NCBI GenBank assembly: GCA_023055355.1
Contig: JALJCS010000009.1
Span: forward strand, 22,655,001-22,719,000
Direction: 5' to 3'
DNA length: 64,000 bases
From: Agelaius tricolor
Taxonomy: Eukaryota; Chordata; Aves; Passeriformes; Icteridae
Shown here: piece after piece, positions 1-14,000 of the stretch
Layout of the letters: each line of letters starts with the position of its first letter
Numbering within the stretch: position 1 is the first letter of the stretch
Position numbers and translations under genes: made by a program
Notes under the pieces: generated by a model
Databases searched by the model: none
What the model saw: the letters and a program-made list of their open reading frames with translations, nothing else
What the model was told of the DNA's origin: nothing

Positions 1-3000
1 AAAATCCAGATGTACTGAATTTGCTTTCAGCTCTTGCTCATTCAGAGAGTTATACAGAACTGAGGGCATTTGCAGCATACTGAGGGCAAAGGGAGGTAAG
101 TATTTTACTGAGAGGTTTAATACAAGTGACTTTCTCTGAGCCCTTGATTTACAAACTGTGGGCTCTTATCCTGGAAACTAAATGGGCATTTGCAAGTTTC
201 AAAATTTTCCCATAGCTCTATCATTTCCTACCCCCCTAGCAAATGAATCCTCCAAAACTTTCAAATTTTCCCAGATTCACAGGATTTTTGAAAAGAGTAT
301 GATTCAAGAAGTTCAAAAACCTTTGTTGTTAAGGTAGCTTCTGTCTCATGCCTTCATTTGCTACAGACTGCAAACTTTTTACTCCATCCATAATATCATA
401 CTTTATTTTGTCTTTATAGCAGGAATACAATGTGCACTGAACACTTTGGACTTCACAGTTTTGCTGTTAAAGAGACCCATATTCAAGCAAGGCTTTGTGG
501 GGGGAGTATTAGGTATTGTTTTTTAATTACTTTTTATCATTCAGTTGTTATTGTTGTCCTTGGTGTTATTGTTATTATTGTTGTTACTCTTATTAGTGCT
601 ATTATTATGACTGTATTTATTAAACATTGACCTTTAGGTTATTTATTAACTCTTAGTAAATTATATCTAAATATAAAAATATATTTATTTAAATATAACA
701 AATTTATTAACTCTTAATGAATATTCAGAGTTGGTACTGAACTATCTCATCCAGGATGCAGGACACTGCATGTAAAGAAATTAGCACATATTATTTTTAG
801 AAACTCTTAGAAGTTTTGTCACTAGTAACATGAGAAGTCCAGCAAATACTCTCCATGTTCTCCTAGGCCAGATGGCTGTCATTCCCCATCCTTAGTGAAA
901 CCAGCTGACCTTTATCCCACACGCATTCAAATTTTGTGATTCTGGAACAGTCACTCTTGAGCACATTACAGCCCCTCTGCTGCCTGGAGACACAGCCTCT
1001 CTGCTGCCATCCCTGCTGGACAAGGTGGCTGTGAATTTCACTGACTGCTTGGTTATCATGAACAGGTGGGTTAGAGAAACTTTGATTCAGGCACACAGAG
1101 ATATCTCAGAGCTTGGACCCCATCCATGGACCCCATCCATCTCAAATGGTTTGAGAAAGGTGCCTCAATGTCTCTGCTCTTGCTCTTTGCCACTGCAGAG
1201 TGTACAGCCATCTCAGGTCAACCCCAGTCACCATGGTCTGACTTGATGCTCACCCATCTCCTTTGGAGACAGAGCTCTGTCTGTGGACAAAGCTCAAAGG
1301 GACACAACTGGGAAGATCTCTTGTAGCTTTGTATCTACAAAACTGAGCTGAAGTTGTTTTTTGAAGTTTACGTGAATACAGGTTATATTTCTGATGTTGT
1401 TGCTGTAGTAGCGTTGCCTGTAGGATTAGTTACTCCAGATGCTGCCAAATTTTAAACATTTGGACTCTGTTTTGCGCCACAGACCACTGCTCAGACCTCT
1501 TCATCTCCCATAGTCTTGTTTTTTTCTGAGAGAGAAAAAAAAGGGATAAAGTGATTTAAGAAGAGTTAATACCCCCGAACAGATGCACCAGCAAGAGATG
1601 TGACAAAATGTCAAGTGGAATGTGCCTGAGGGCTTGGAATTTGGCCATGGAAGCAGCAGATGAGTCCCCAGGATGGCATGTCCCCCAGAGGCCTGGCATG
1701 CTTTGGTGACAGCTGTGATTTTTATGACCCAGCTTCGATGACAGTTTGGGAGGGGTCAGCTCTGCTCTTTTCTGACAAGAATTTGGTTTGTCATCAGATT
1801 CTAAAATCCCTCTGATTTATGGTATCAGCCATTGCTAGCATTTTACTGAGATGCAGGTCCTCTCCCCACTCCCTGCAGACTGAGAGGTTAAGGTGCAAAC
1901 CCTGAAGTTCAAATTAAATTAATCCTGAAGAAAAAGGAAGTGGTAAGTCATGAAGTGACAGGGGACACTGAAGAGCGAGTTCCAAAAATCTCACATTAAG
2001 AGCACTTCATCTGATAGCAGGCTGCTCTTCCACCTCCATCTGAGCACCAGCTCTTCCATTCACCTCTACAGTCCACAGCCTGCCAGAAACCTTGGTACCA
2101 TATTGCCTTGTGTTTGCCAGTGACAAAGCAACTTCCCAGAAAGGTGATCTGCTTGGATCAAAAACGATTAGGTGCCAAATGCCTCCAGGGGAAGGGCCAT
2201 GTCAGCACAGCACTCCTCAGCTTCTCAGCTCCCACTCAGTGTGACCATGGTGTGCATTTCCATGGTCACTTAGCACCCAGCAGGGGACCCAGGTGGCAAT
2301 TGCAGCCAGTCATTAAGGACACAGGTAGTTTCTGTTTTCCTCATGGGTTTTTTTAGCACTATTTTTTTTTTCTTTTTCCCCCTGCCTGATAAGACATAGT
2401 AGCACAAACAGCTCTCCTGCAGGCCAAGAACCCAACTCCTACCTCCACCACCATGTAATTCACGTCTTAAAGGAAGATGTCATAGAAAGAGGAGGACAAG
2501 GCAGGTCCATTCTGATGACTCTCTCAGCTCCCTCCCAAAGGGAGGTTGCTTCCCTCAAACATTCCCACTCTTTGCTTACCTTACCGGTACGGCTTTGTTG
2601 CCAGCCAGAGGCATTGAATTTTTTCCTGCTAGAAAACCCAGTTCCATTGAGGCCTCCTAGCAGCTGGAAGATCCAAAGGGGTGGGATTACCTTCTTCAGA
2701 GGAAGCTGAAGAAGACCATTCAAATATCTGAAACAAGAGGAAAGGACTGGCTGTGAAGCAGCCTCCCTGCAAGGGTGAGAAACACTGGCCTCAGGCTAAT
2801 ACAGGTGTGATCACAGAATTATTATAAAGTCCTACATTGGGCACAAGGAGCCACGGGTGCATCCCCACATAAAGGAATGAGGGTCAGCAATGCTCCAGCA
2901 ATTCTCATGAACTTTGCTATAAATGTCTTGGCACAGTCCTGGGACAGAAGATGGAAACTTCAGGGATCACTTTTTGTGGAGATGACAGTAAAACATTCTA

Positions 3001-6000
3001 AAGGACCAGGTACCCTGTGGCCAAAACACGTGTGCTCCATGGGATCAAGAGACAGGATTTCTCAGCACGGAATTTGACGCTCTTCTTGCAAAATATATGT
3101 ATTTTCTGTTTGGATGCACCACCATTCTTGCTTGGAATCGTCCTGCTCTTGAGTCCTGCATATTTTCCTCCCTCTTTCCTCTTTATATTCTGCCACGTGG
3201 CATTATTAGCAGGCCAATTAGACATTCCTTCCATTCCCAGTTCTCTGCATTTTTTTGAAGGCAGAGTCCTACTAACTCTCCAGTGGTCCATTAGATTATT
3301 ACAAAAGATGTCATTTTCTACTGTAAATTTTTAATAAAGTGAGTAAAAGCTAAAGAAATTAAAACTATGTATTTAACTCCATCAAGCACAACTCAAAGGA
3401 ATGTCAGGCTCAAATCTCTCGCAGAAAGTTATCTGACCACAGGGTTTTACAGGGTAGATCCTTTCATTTCTACACAACTGATTGAAAGGATTTTACATTA
3501 GCATTCCCACAAAATTTGCTGGAGATGTTTGGCAAGTTTCTCTTTGCCCAGGCAGGGGAGAAAATAGAAATATTCCCAAAAGTAAGAGAAGCAATTCAAA
3601 TCAATCAAGTATTTTTTCACCAAAATAAAAGTGCCTGGGAGAATCATAGCAGAGCAATGGCAAGAGGAAATTCAACTCAGATCCTTGCCCACAAAGGATG
3701 CAGAGGTGACGCAGAGGGTCCCAAGAGATCTGCCACAGCTCCTGAGGCCTTGCAAAAAAAGATGAACTGGCCCTTGCTGTGTAAACATTCCTGTTCAGTT
3801 TTTTTTGGTTTTTTGTTTTTTTTTTTTTTTAATAAAACAACTACAGTTTTGATCTGTGGAAAAACATTCATCTCAGTAAGAAATGTTGGGCAAAAGTCAT
3901 TCAGGATATCTCAATACTTCTGGTGCAGTGGCAAACTGTATTTTGTCACCCATTCAATAGCATGAAAAATATTTTGAAATATCAGACTTTTCTGGTGAAT
4001 GGGTGCTACAGATCCCAACTGTGTTTATTGAGAGACAGTTTTTTCTCTGTTTGCCATCACGGGGCTCTAGCAGTCCTGTTACAGCACTTTGCACAACCAG
4101 CTCTGTGTGAGAGATGGATATGAATGGCAGAGCAAATCTATTCCAGAGGGACGGTTCTGTTTCCTTTATGGCTATTTTGGTTTATGTTCCAGTTGTCATC
4201 CTAATATGCAACTGCCTAATCAGATAGCAAATGCTCCCTGGAGACCTCAGGATGTTGCATGCATTTTGGGGACAGCACTGAGACAGGATAGGCCAGTGCC
4301 ACATGATATAGAAGAGTATATTTTTTATTAATGGTATTTTTAATTTATTAAAATAATTTATTTGTAGTATTTTCCCCCTGGTTTTCAAGCAGCTGTGTTC
4401 AGTAGGGACAATTCTCCTGTTTCCTCAGTTAAAAGGACAGCAATGCTGAAGTGCAGGCTTTGGGACAGGAGTGGTCCAAAAATTGGAGGGAAAATAAATG
4501 ACCAAGACCAAGTGATTGTAATTTCTAACACAATCAGAAATATTGTTCTGAGGCCCCAAAAGACTCCCAAGCTCTACAGCCATTTGAATAAGGAACCAGA
4601 GTTTCAGTGCCATCTTGGACTTCACAGCACTTCACAGATTTTTTTTTCTATGCCTGAGAAATGTTTTCCAGATTTCCTCTGTTTCTGGTTCTTGCCAGTG
4701 ATACAAATACCACAAGAACAGTCTATCTCAAAAGTGTTCTGGCAAACAATTCAGGTGCTGGCAAAGACTCCAATGTGCACTGGCTACATTAGGTTTTTAT
4801 AATGTGTCAGCTAGTCCCTGATAGCTACCATGTGGTGATAACGATTATTCAGTCCAAGCCCTAAACGAGATGGAGAAAGAGCATGTGTAAAGTGGGAATC
4901 CATCTCTGCAACCATGCTCTCATTTCTACACTTGATATATTTCCTGGGAAACGAGTCAATCCAGAGTCCTGGGCTATTACCACTGAGAAAGGACCTGCTC
5001 TTCCCAGCCTTATATTTATGGGTTCATCAGCACTATTTGTCGCCACTATGTCTTCACCTTTTTATTTTCCCCGGCTTAGTGATGCAGAGGTTGTGGACAG
5101 CCTAATGCAACTCACATCTCTCTGTAAAGCAGGTAATGGTCCCAGTGACTGCTGGAGAAAATTGATTGTGTAGGAGTAAATGAGCCACTGCTGGGATGAT
5201 GAACATCCCTGAAGTCAAGGTTTGCACGCAAGTGCAGATATTTTGACGTTGCACATCAGGCATAATTTAATTCTGGGAACCCAGAAGTGTCTGACTGGGC
5301 TTCAGAGAGAGCCCAACCACCCTGTTCAGCATGTCAAATTAACTACCCAGTAGTGAGCTACCCTGGCTAAATGATCACCCCTTGGCCAGGTGCCATACCA
5401 CAAAGCTCCCCATACAACCGTCTCAAAAAATGGAAACTTGTTATTCTGGAGCTGCCCTGTGAATACCCGTTCTGTCAAGGCTGGAGGGAAATATTTGGGG
5501 CAGGCAGGCTGAGAAAACAGAGAGGTGTTAGGTGTCAGAATTGATTTAAATGGGTTGCAGCTTTGCATGGGAGCAGTGGAGCTCAGCAGCCAGAGGATGG
5601 GAGGTAGTCAGGGTGGGGGGCTCAGGGGCAGAAGAAAATGGCTAGATATAAGATTCAGATGCTTGAGAGGGTCCTTTGGAGCCAAAGACAGACTGTTCCC
5701 GCTTTGCTTCGCTTCCTAGTCTTCACAAGCACCCAGAGGTAGCAATTCACTACAATTGGCTGCTGGTGAGCCAATAGAAGTTTCTTCTTGAGGCCTTTGC
5801 AGGTAGAACTGCCAGCAGACTTGGTGAGTGTGAGAGTGACAAATTCAGCCTCAGCAAATGTTACTGACCCTTGTTTGAGTCAGTGTGGAAGTTAACAGTG
5901 TTTGGGAGGCCTTTCTGAACAGCTCTTGAGGTGCTGAGCACTTCTGTGTGCTTCTCCTGAGCCCTAAAGCCTCTGCATTATGCAGACCAGTGCCACAGGA

Positions 6001-8419
6001 GAACTCCTGAGGCACATCACATCTCCCTTGTTCTTAAGAAATCAGGCTTGGATAGGGGTGGTGAATACCAGCTGTCATCTAGACGTGCAGTCAGGTCATA
6101 ATCAGAGTGTGCCCAGGAGCTGGAACCTGGAAAGTTGTAAATCAGTGCCCCTTGATAAATATGTGACCAGGACCTAGAATCCTGACAACTTGAAAATCTC
6201 AGCCCAAGCCTCTGCTTAAACAGAGTTGTCTGTGAGAACAAATCAGATTGCTCAGGGTTTGCTGTAGCTGTGCTGTGTAACCCCTTTTTTGGTCTTGGGA
6301 GAAATCTCTTTCCTGCTCTAAGTTAATTGCCACTCTTCCCCTCTCTTCCAGAAGTCATGTGTTTAACTAAACCACCAAGTACAAGTGGTCAAACACTACA
6401 AGTGACACCAAGATGCCATACTAGGAACAGCAGCAACAGCAAAAGCTACCCAGGTCCACAAAGACACCTAGAGAGATTGGTATGCACATAAGCCCAAGTG
6501 GCAACACACCTACAGTCATGAGCAAAAGTTTGCAGGAGTGAAAGGGAACAGGAGGAGCTCCTCTGTCCCTCATGGTGGGTGATGTGACAAACTGTGCAGT
6601 CAGAGAGTACAGATCGTCTCAGAAACAGGTGCACGTGCCTGTTTTTTGGTTCAGGTGGACATACTCTACATGGCTGTTTTCTCGGTCATCAGAAGGTACC
6701 AGTTCTACCCATTTATTTTCTACTCCAATTTTTTAACATCCACAGAATGTAACCTCCAATCTATGACACCAATCTATGATTTGAGACAAACAACAGGTAC
6801 TCTAGATAAATGTTTGTCATAAATGCCTTTCACTCTTCTTCTGAAACTCTTTCAAAATTGTTTCCACATTTGGCTGTTACCTGCAATAAATTGTTTCCTT
6901 TCTACCTTGCAGTAAGCCATTTTCTTCCTGGTTTTACACTAGTTTTCCTCTCTGTTCCACAGCCTGTTACTTTAAGTTCTAAGCATTTTCAGGCAGCTTT
7001 CTGACTTACCCCATCTCACAGTAAAACACTCTTTATCATATTTTCTTCTTCTTTTTGATATCCAATAGCATTGCATACAAGAAATTTTCTAAACCCCATT
7101 TTATATCAAGGTAGTGTAAATCTAGTTATACACTGTGCTACATAAAATACATTGTGCTATGAATCACTGCTACATGTTTGCATTTACATTATTTATTTGT
7201 TTATAATAATAAAGATAAGTTTATCATAATTTATTTTAGCTTTCCAAATATGAAGATGCTCAACTCTGTGACAATAACTTTTCTGGCCACAGCCTATTGT
7301 ATAACAATCTGATCTGTCACCCCATGAATGCCTGCGCTGTTTTTGTATTTTTTGTTACACCACTCTGTCAGCAGCCCTGGTGAGCTTGGTTCCTCCCTTT
7401 TCAAACACGTCACTCTGCAGGGGCTGCAGTAAAAGTGCCATAACTTATCAGATCTTCTGCTTTAGAGACACCCATCATTGTGGGCTTGATGTGAGATCTC
7501 TGATAGTTTGCTCAAAGATCTTTTCTGAACTTCCATATAGCACACATGTGTATCAGAACTGGCAACATTTTAATCTGGCAGGCTTCTCAGAAAAGATGCC
7601 CACATATGTTTTGCTATCATCCCAGGCTTCCAGAGAATGTGAATGGGCAACAGACTTGATAAGGCCACAGTATTAAGCAAACATTGCCCTGGTATGTATC
7701 ATGCAATGAATTTAAATCACACCAGAAGTTTAGAGGTCTCAGAATTTCTATGCATTGCTCTTTCAGCAACTAGAAGTCTACTTTAATAGACAATTTCAAA
7801 GTGTTTGGACAGTTACATATGTTTTTAGCTACTGTTTATATGGCAAGATTACTTTCCAGTAAAAGCTTTGTTGTTTGCTATAAAATTGAAGGCATAGCTG
7901 ACTATTTGATGAGGTGTTGTGTGCACTGTGTCTGTTTTGGAAAAACAAGAACTCCATCCTAAGGGAAGGCCTGAAGAATTTAGGCAACTGTATTAACATC
8001 TGCAGCTATCCCACAAAAATGCTCTTAAAGGGAAGAAGGTTGTAGGGTTTAATATGGAAAGACAAAAAAATTGTTACTTTGATCACATTTGAGTTTTGAA
8101 AGTTTTGGATAACATTAACATATGACAATATAACTAAAGAACTAAGGCAGAAGCAGCAAGAATTCTGCTTGTTTGCAAATGGGTATTCAGACCATAAAAT
8201 AATGCTTGGCTATTGAATGTTAAAATTCTTGCTTTTCTAGGTGCTTCTGGAGGCACATGACAATTTTCATGACCAAATGGGAATGACACGTGCCCTGGTG
8301 TCCTCTCTGTAGACAAGCCTGTGAAATGCAATAATGGGAAAAGCTCCTTCCTAGTTTCTACCAGTAGAAAAGGAGTTCATACTATTGCTTTTTAAAACAT
8401 CATTTTCCACAATAACTTC
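1..8419. other. Intergenic or intronic DNA, no gene supported
   Basis: I see no recognisable gene, RNA or transposon in this stretch. Open frames are short (longest 149 codons at 3516-3965 +) and none resembles a protein I know. Minor structure includes a perfect 13-bp tandem pair at 1115-1140, a perfect hairpin-forming inverted repeat at 2241-2269, and a T-rich tract at about 3799-3831. Two splice-flanked segments (31-95 and 1879-1942) are noted under findings as weak exon candidates. Confidence 0.6.
2241..2269. repeat. Perfect 10-bp inverted repeat
   Basis: The arm gtgaccatgg (2241-2250) is exactly complementary to ccatggtcac (2260-2269), with a 9-base loop. It could form a short hairpin or be a dyad-symmetric protein site. 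No neighbouring gene gives it a role, and one such dyad in 64 kb may be chance. Confidence 0.5.
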
Positions 8420-8535
8420 ACAGAATCACAGAATATGCTTATTTGGAAGGGACCCAAAAGGATCCTCTAGTCCAGCTCCTGGCCCTGCATCAAATCATCC
8501 CCAAGAATCACACCATGTGCTTGGGAGTATTCCTT
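8420..8535 (-). mobile_element. CR1 LINE 3'-end fragment
   Basis: The run cacagaatcacagaatat is followed by ttggaagggacccaaaagg and a segment ending near aagaatcacaccatgtgctt. This is the reverse complement of the 3' untranslated end of an avian CR1 retrotransposon. CR1 copies are usually 5'-truncated, so a short 3' piece is normal. The copy is diverged and non-coding, and its right edge is approximate. Confidence 0.85.
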
Positions 8536-9657
8536 CAGCACACCTGCTTTTGAATTTCATTTAACTATTCACACAGTCTCAGATGTTTTTGTGACCATTA
8601 CAGATTCATTAAGAGCTACATGACAAAAAAATCTCCTTAGGCTAATCTTCAAATCTGAAGCTGATATTCAAATTCAGGGATGCCCTTTGCTCTCGTTATC
8701 ATTTCACCTACTCCATCTCTCCTTTCTAAACTGAACAGATTTGGTTTCTTCACTCATTAGGAAGTCTGTCTTTCTTACAACCATTTTTTGTCATCTGACA
8801 CAAACCCTTTGCCAGAAGTTAACCAGAGTTGTTTTTTACCTGGATAGTTCTGCCCATGTGGTCACAGAGCAGTCTAGCAGAACACAAATCAAAGCATCCC
8901 ACCCAATTTGGATTTACCAGCAAATTCTTATATGGTTCATTTGACAGAATGAAATGCAAACATTAGAAGACATTTCAAAAATAGCTTGTGAATTTTCACA
9001 TGCTCATGTGAGCCATGTGCAGGTATGGGGTATAAATTACTTTGAAACCAAAAGCCAAAGTGCCATAAAATTTAAACACAATAAGCTCATGTGCAAACAA
9101 GCAGCATAGTCTGTGAGTTTGTGAACTTTTTACTACATTAAGCGCCTGGCTGTATCTCTGCCTGCAAAATCAAATTATAGAAATGGAAGAGAGTAAATCT
9201 CTGCCCAGCAACTCTGTGCTTGCAGAACAGCAGGTGCAAGTTTCAAGGGCAGGTCAAGGTCACTTTCAAAATGCAGCCCTTCATGTAAGACTATCAGCCA
9301 AAGATAATATTTTTCTTCCTAAGAGTTCGTAACAACACAGACTCCCATCAGAAATGGAATCACCTTGTCTTTGCCAACACAGAAACCTTCTGTTTCATGA
9401 ATATGGCGCCTACTGGGACACAAATCTAACTCCAGGTCCAAGGGTCCTCAACAACTTTGCTTTACATGAGGAGACAGCTTCACACACACAAGAAAACAAT
9501 TGCTCAGATGTCTTACTCATAGTCCACCTGCCTGTTTCTTTCTGACCTTTTGGTGGCTATCACCAGGATGAGCAATGTAGCTTATGGCTGACACAACCAA
9601 TTTTCACCTCCCTACTCCACAGCTTTCCAGAGGACATAACATATATCTGTCTCTATC

Positions 9658-9713
<56 letters not shown>

Positions 9714-10329
9714 CATATTTCATACAGGTCCAACAAAGATCTTTCCCATGCTGATGCTCTATGAGGCACAAATTAAGTCTTCCCAGTCTTTCAACTTGAC
9801 CATTATGCCTGCTCAATTCATGCTGGCCTTTCCTTCCTTCTGAATTTCCAGGCTTTCCTGCTAAAAACATGAGTTGCATCTACAGGCCACTTTTCTCCTA
9901 AAGAAGGTAGAATTTGTCTGGCAATGTTATTACACTGCCTGTTCTCTCTTGAAGAAGGCTTTCTTACAGCTTCCTCTCCAGTTCACCTGAGCAGAGCATT
10001 TGCCTGCCTGCCAGGAGGCTCTCAGCAGGCAAATTGAACAGCTGATTTCGGGGACATGAGATTTCTGTGTGACCTTGTACAACACAGGAACTTTCCCAGC
10101 TTAGCAGTTTCCCCAGAGGTGTAATTCCAAAACACTCCCTGAAATAGTCCCACTACAGCTGCTCTGAGAGCACTTCCCAGCCCCCACCATGGATATTCTT
10201 CTTGGGATTCACACTGGCACTACCCCAAACTGTGTCATCATGTACACATTTCTTTGGTTGCTGTATATATATTGGGATATACTCATGTATGTTCAACTGT
10301 TTTCAGCCTAAAAAGTTACCCAGTTTTCT
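8536..10329. other. Non-coding DNA with a microsatellite
   Basis: Apart from the tetranucleotide repeat listed separately, this stretch shows no gene, RNA or repeat that I can identify. The left part of the adjoining LINE fragment may begin somewhat before 10,330. Confidence 0.5.
9644..9714. repeat. (TCTA)n microsatellite
   Basis: An interrupted start (tatctgtctctatctct) passes into more than 50 bases of uninterrupted ATCT units up to about 9713. A long pure tetranucleotide run of this kind is expected to vary in length between individuals. No gene overlaps it. Confidence 0.97.
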
Positions 10330-11000
10330 TTGCATCCATCAGGAGCTTTCATCCTTATTTACTATGCCATAAATCTTGTGCAATTAGCTACCTGAACTAA
10401 AAAGGCTTTTTATGCTTACTTTAAGACTATCAGCAAAAATACTCAGCAGTGATAGACTAAACCCAGACCTCTGTGGGACCACATTAGAAGCACACACCCC
10501 TTTACTGAAGATTCCCCACTGTTAAATACAGTTTTCAGTCACTTCATTCATTTCTGATTTCTTTAATATGTGAAATAGTGTTTTGGCAGGTTACCGGTTT
10601 TTAATCAGGATTCAAAATATTTCAAAGTCACATTTGGAAGGAATTGAAACCTACCCTAATAGAATTAGCTTTGTCAGCCAGGAATACAATCTTTTCAATG
10701 AAGAAACTGAATTTATTTTAGTAGAATCCCTTTTCCATGTAACCTCACTAACATGAATTCTTGTACTTTAACTGTTTTTTGATTGTGTCCCACTGCTATT
10801 TTTTCCCAGCATCAATATCATCCTAACTGACCTATAACTTCCCCTGTTATGCCATTTATCTCTTTAAAATGTCAGCAGACTAGCTTCTTAATATTTCATT
10901 GGAACCCTTCCAATACTTCAAAACTTGAGAAATTAAATCCAGTATTCAGAAAGCTCCCTGATTTGCTTCAAAAAAATCTTGACTGCAAAGTCGTCAGATA
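10330..11000 (-). mobile_element. Ancient CR1/L3-type LINE reverse transcriptase fragment
   Basis: Read on the minus strand, this region gives broken pieces of a non-LTR reverse transcriptase in the right order. At 10,801-10,843 the frame reads GSYRSVRMILMLGKN, matching the conserved 'G-N-Y-R-P-V' block of CR1-like RTs. Next comes a piece reading NKFSFFIEKIVFLADKANS (about 10,650-10,710), matching the following helix and start of the catalytic region. Around 10,465-10,490 GPTEVWV matches the G-P-Q-G-S-V-L block. Stops and frame changes are frequent, so it is a dead fossil. The order of blocks shows one continuous insertion, truncated at both ends. Edges are estimates. It differs from the recent avian CR1 3' ends elsewhere because it is coding sequence of an older subfamily. 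Confidence 0.75.
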
Positions 11001-14000
11001 ATTTAATTTTAAAATATTTAAACTTTCATAGTTACTGTTTGACTAAGCTACCATGGGACTGTGCCCAATATACCAGTACACTACACCAATGCAATAGATT
11101 TTTTTGGGCTACTTTCCAAGCTTTGTTCTCTAGGAACTGCACAGGCTCTTGGCTTCCTTTCAGAGGAAGATATTGTTTTTAGTTTTTGGATGTCTTTCCA
11201 TTATGGTGCCTGGTATGGTTTTTATGACCACTCTGACCAAGATTCTTCTTAGGATGGTTGGTTTTGTGCACAAATCACAGCTACCAGCCCAAACATTGTC
11301 CAAGAAAATTCCACATCCTGAGAGGCACAACTTTTTAGCAACACATCAGGGTGTGACCTATGTCCCATCTTTCACTAACCAAAGGTAATTTTGTTTTAAT
11401 TTCTGTGCTTTATTTTTATTTATGTTTTGCTTACAGTTGGGAGACATCATGTGGGCTTTTGGCATTAGCAAGCACAAATACTGAGTAAGCCAATCTACAC
11501 TGGATGTCTTAGATCCACCAGAACAATTTGGCTAACTGAAATTCTTGTTATTTTGCATAAAATCCAGGATGTGTACGTGTATCTTCTCTATGTGCTACTG
11601 CATGTGAGTGTGCATCTACATTTTCTATAGATGACATCAATATATAACTCCTATTATCATCACAACCAACTCAACCAACTCAATTTTCTCATTTTCCTTC
11701 ACCTTTTCCTTTCTTTTTTCCAGTACTAGGACACTCTTCATAAGCCTAGGAACCCAACACTGCCCACAAATCAATCTAAAATTAATGATAATTGCCTTCC
11801 TTTAATTCAAACCACCTATTTTAACCAGCAAGGTGGTGTTAACCAGGCATGGTGCTACCTCGTGTGCTCCAGCCCTGCCTGTGCTCTCCAGGCCTTTTCC
11901 TTTTCTTCCTGCCGTGGTCAGCACTATGTAACAGGACTCTGCTGAAGCCATGCAGCACTCCCTGTGCTCACCAGCTGCATTAACTACATGCCCTGCTGGC
12001 TCAGTTAATCCCTGTCTTTCTCAAGAACGGAGGTCACCTCCTGGGAGAGGACTGGAGGGGGATTCCTCCTCCTCCTCCGGGGAGGTGCCAAACAGAGCAA
12101 CACATGGAGCCAGTTGGTGCGAGTTCACGAACAAGCTGCAGCAGATAAAAAAGGATTTCTCTAGAAGATGTCCTTCTTTTGACATATCCAAGTCTATACA
12201 ACACAAAATGACTATTAAAATGCAAAATCCAGACCTATTTCATTCCGTGACCGCTACAGGCTGGTAACAAGCTGAGAAGGACAAGGGAGTTTTCCCTGTA
12301 GTCATTTCTGATTCCAGAACTGGTGATCTTCCCTATTTGTTTTGGAATTGTGTGGTACAAAGTGGAAAGAAGTGGTGTCCTCTAAGTCCAGGAATACGCA
12401 CCTGACTTACTGGGTCTCTGTTCTAGCAAGCTCTGTGATCCACTTCTTCAGTGACAGTGTTTTGGGGATATCTACAGGGCAGTTTTCCAATATTCTTCAT
12501 TGACATACTTTGGTCATCAATGCCAATACCAGAACAGTCTTTTAAGTAAAACCAGACACAGGCCAGGAAAAGCTTTGAGATGGAAGGCAAAGGATTGGGT
12601 GGGAGAGTCAGTGTGGCATGCACATCTGGGGTGCTCTGGATACATCAACAGAGAAAGTGGGAATGGCACCAAATAGGCTTCAACTGACTTGAATCTCCTG
12701 TTCTCATGACCTTGAAAAGTCAAAGAGTAGGGGAAGACAGCTGGTGTTTTATGTGGAGGTCACAAGCAGCAAGTATATAGGACTCTGTCTCTGGGCCAGC
12801 AGAAGGCAGCACCCAGAGCTCACACTAATTTTGATACAGCAAACCTCATCACTTTTGCTGGCAAAATAAGTCTCCTACAAGGTCTTCTAAACATAGGCCT
12901 GCTGCCTCACAGCAGTACTCAGGGAGACCTTAAAGGGGCATTAGACCTGACACAATTCTCAGTTACATGTAGCTAACTTCCCCAACTAGGATAGTTTCTT
13001 CAAGGACAGAGAGAACCAGACACTAGACCAAGGTATTCTCAGACTGGGATGTCAACACTTTGCTCTGGAAAGGGCAGTCAGGTGTTGTGCATAATCCTAC
13101 ACCTGGTGTCATCTGAAGCCTGGATCTCCATGTTTCAGTGACACAATCATGACATGTTTCACGACAGGCTAATGAGAAACGAAAGCCACGTAAGTGGAAA
13201 GTCCCTTAATCCTAAACCCAGACAAAATCACTGTTCTGATTTTTCTCTGTGATTCAATACAGCCTCTGCAAACCCTGTCCATACCTCTCATATCCCAAGT
13301 GATGACCACTCTTGCCTTTTCTTTCGTGGAGTGCAAGCCTTGGCAGAAGCCATCCTGAAAATCTTACCTGAAATCTGACTTATCATTTCTAATAAAAGAA
13401 AAGGTCTTAGCTATGGTGTCCTGTCTGAAGGCCAACACATGTAATTCCATACTGGATTCCTGTAATTTCATGCAAAGTTGACTAGAGTCAAAATCCTTTG
13501 TGCTGTGTCCAGGCTTTATGCCACACACTCCCGACACTCAGCTCATAACAAACTGTATGGTCCATCATCACCTGAGCACCCGTCCCACAACAATCTCTGC
13601 CTTCTTTCAGCATCACTCCAAGATATGTCACATTTCTATGCCTGAATATATTCAGTCCAGAGCTGTAATGTAAATATTTTCCAAGCTTTATGTCCTGTGT
13701 TGTGTGCTGATGTAATTAAAGACCTTACCAGAATGCAACTAGCAGGCATACACTCAGCAAGGCAATTGTGACTCTGAAAATCCCAATATTTTGAAATTAA
13801 AGTCTTAACTGTCATGGTTTATAATTATTTTTTAGTGTTAGAAACATCCTTTACTATTTATCTGTTTCTGTGCTCTGATTCCTCTGATCTACCATTTCTC
13901 ATGCCCATGGGGAGATGTGGAAGTTTTGAGTTTTTTTTTAAATTCAACAGATTCCCCTCATACTCCTGACCCAAATAATTTAATTCTACCTAGATGGCAG

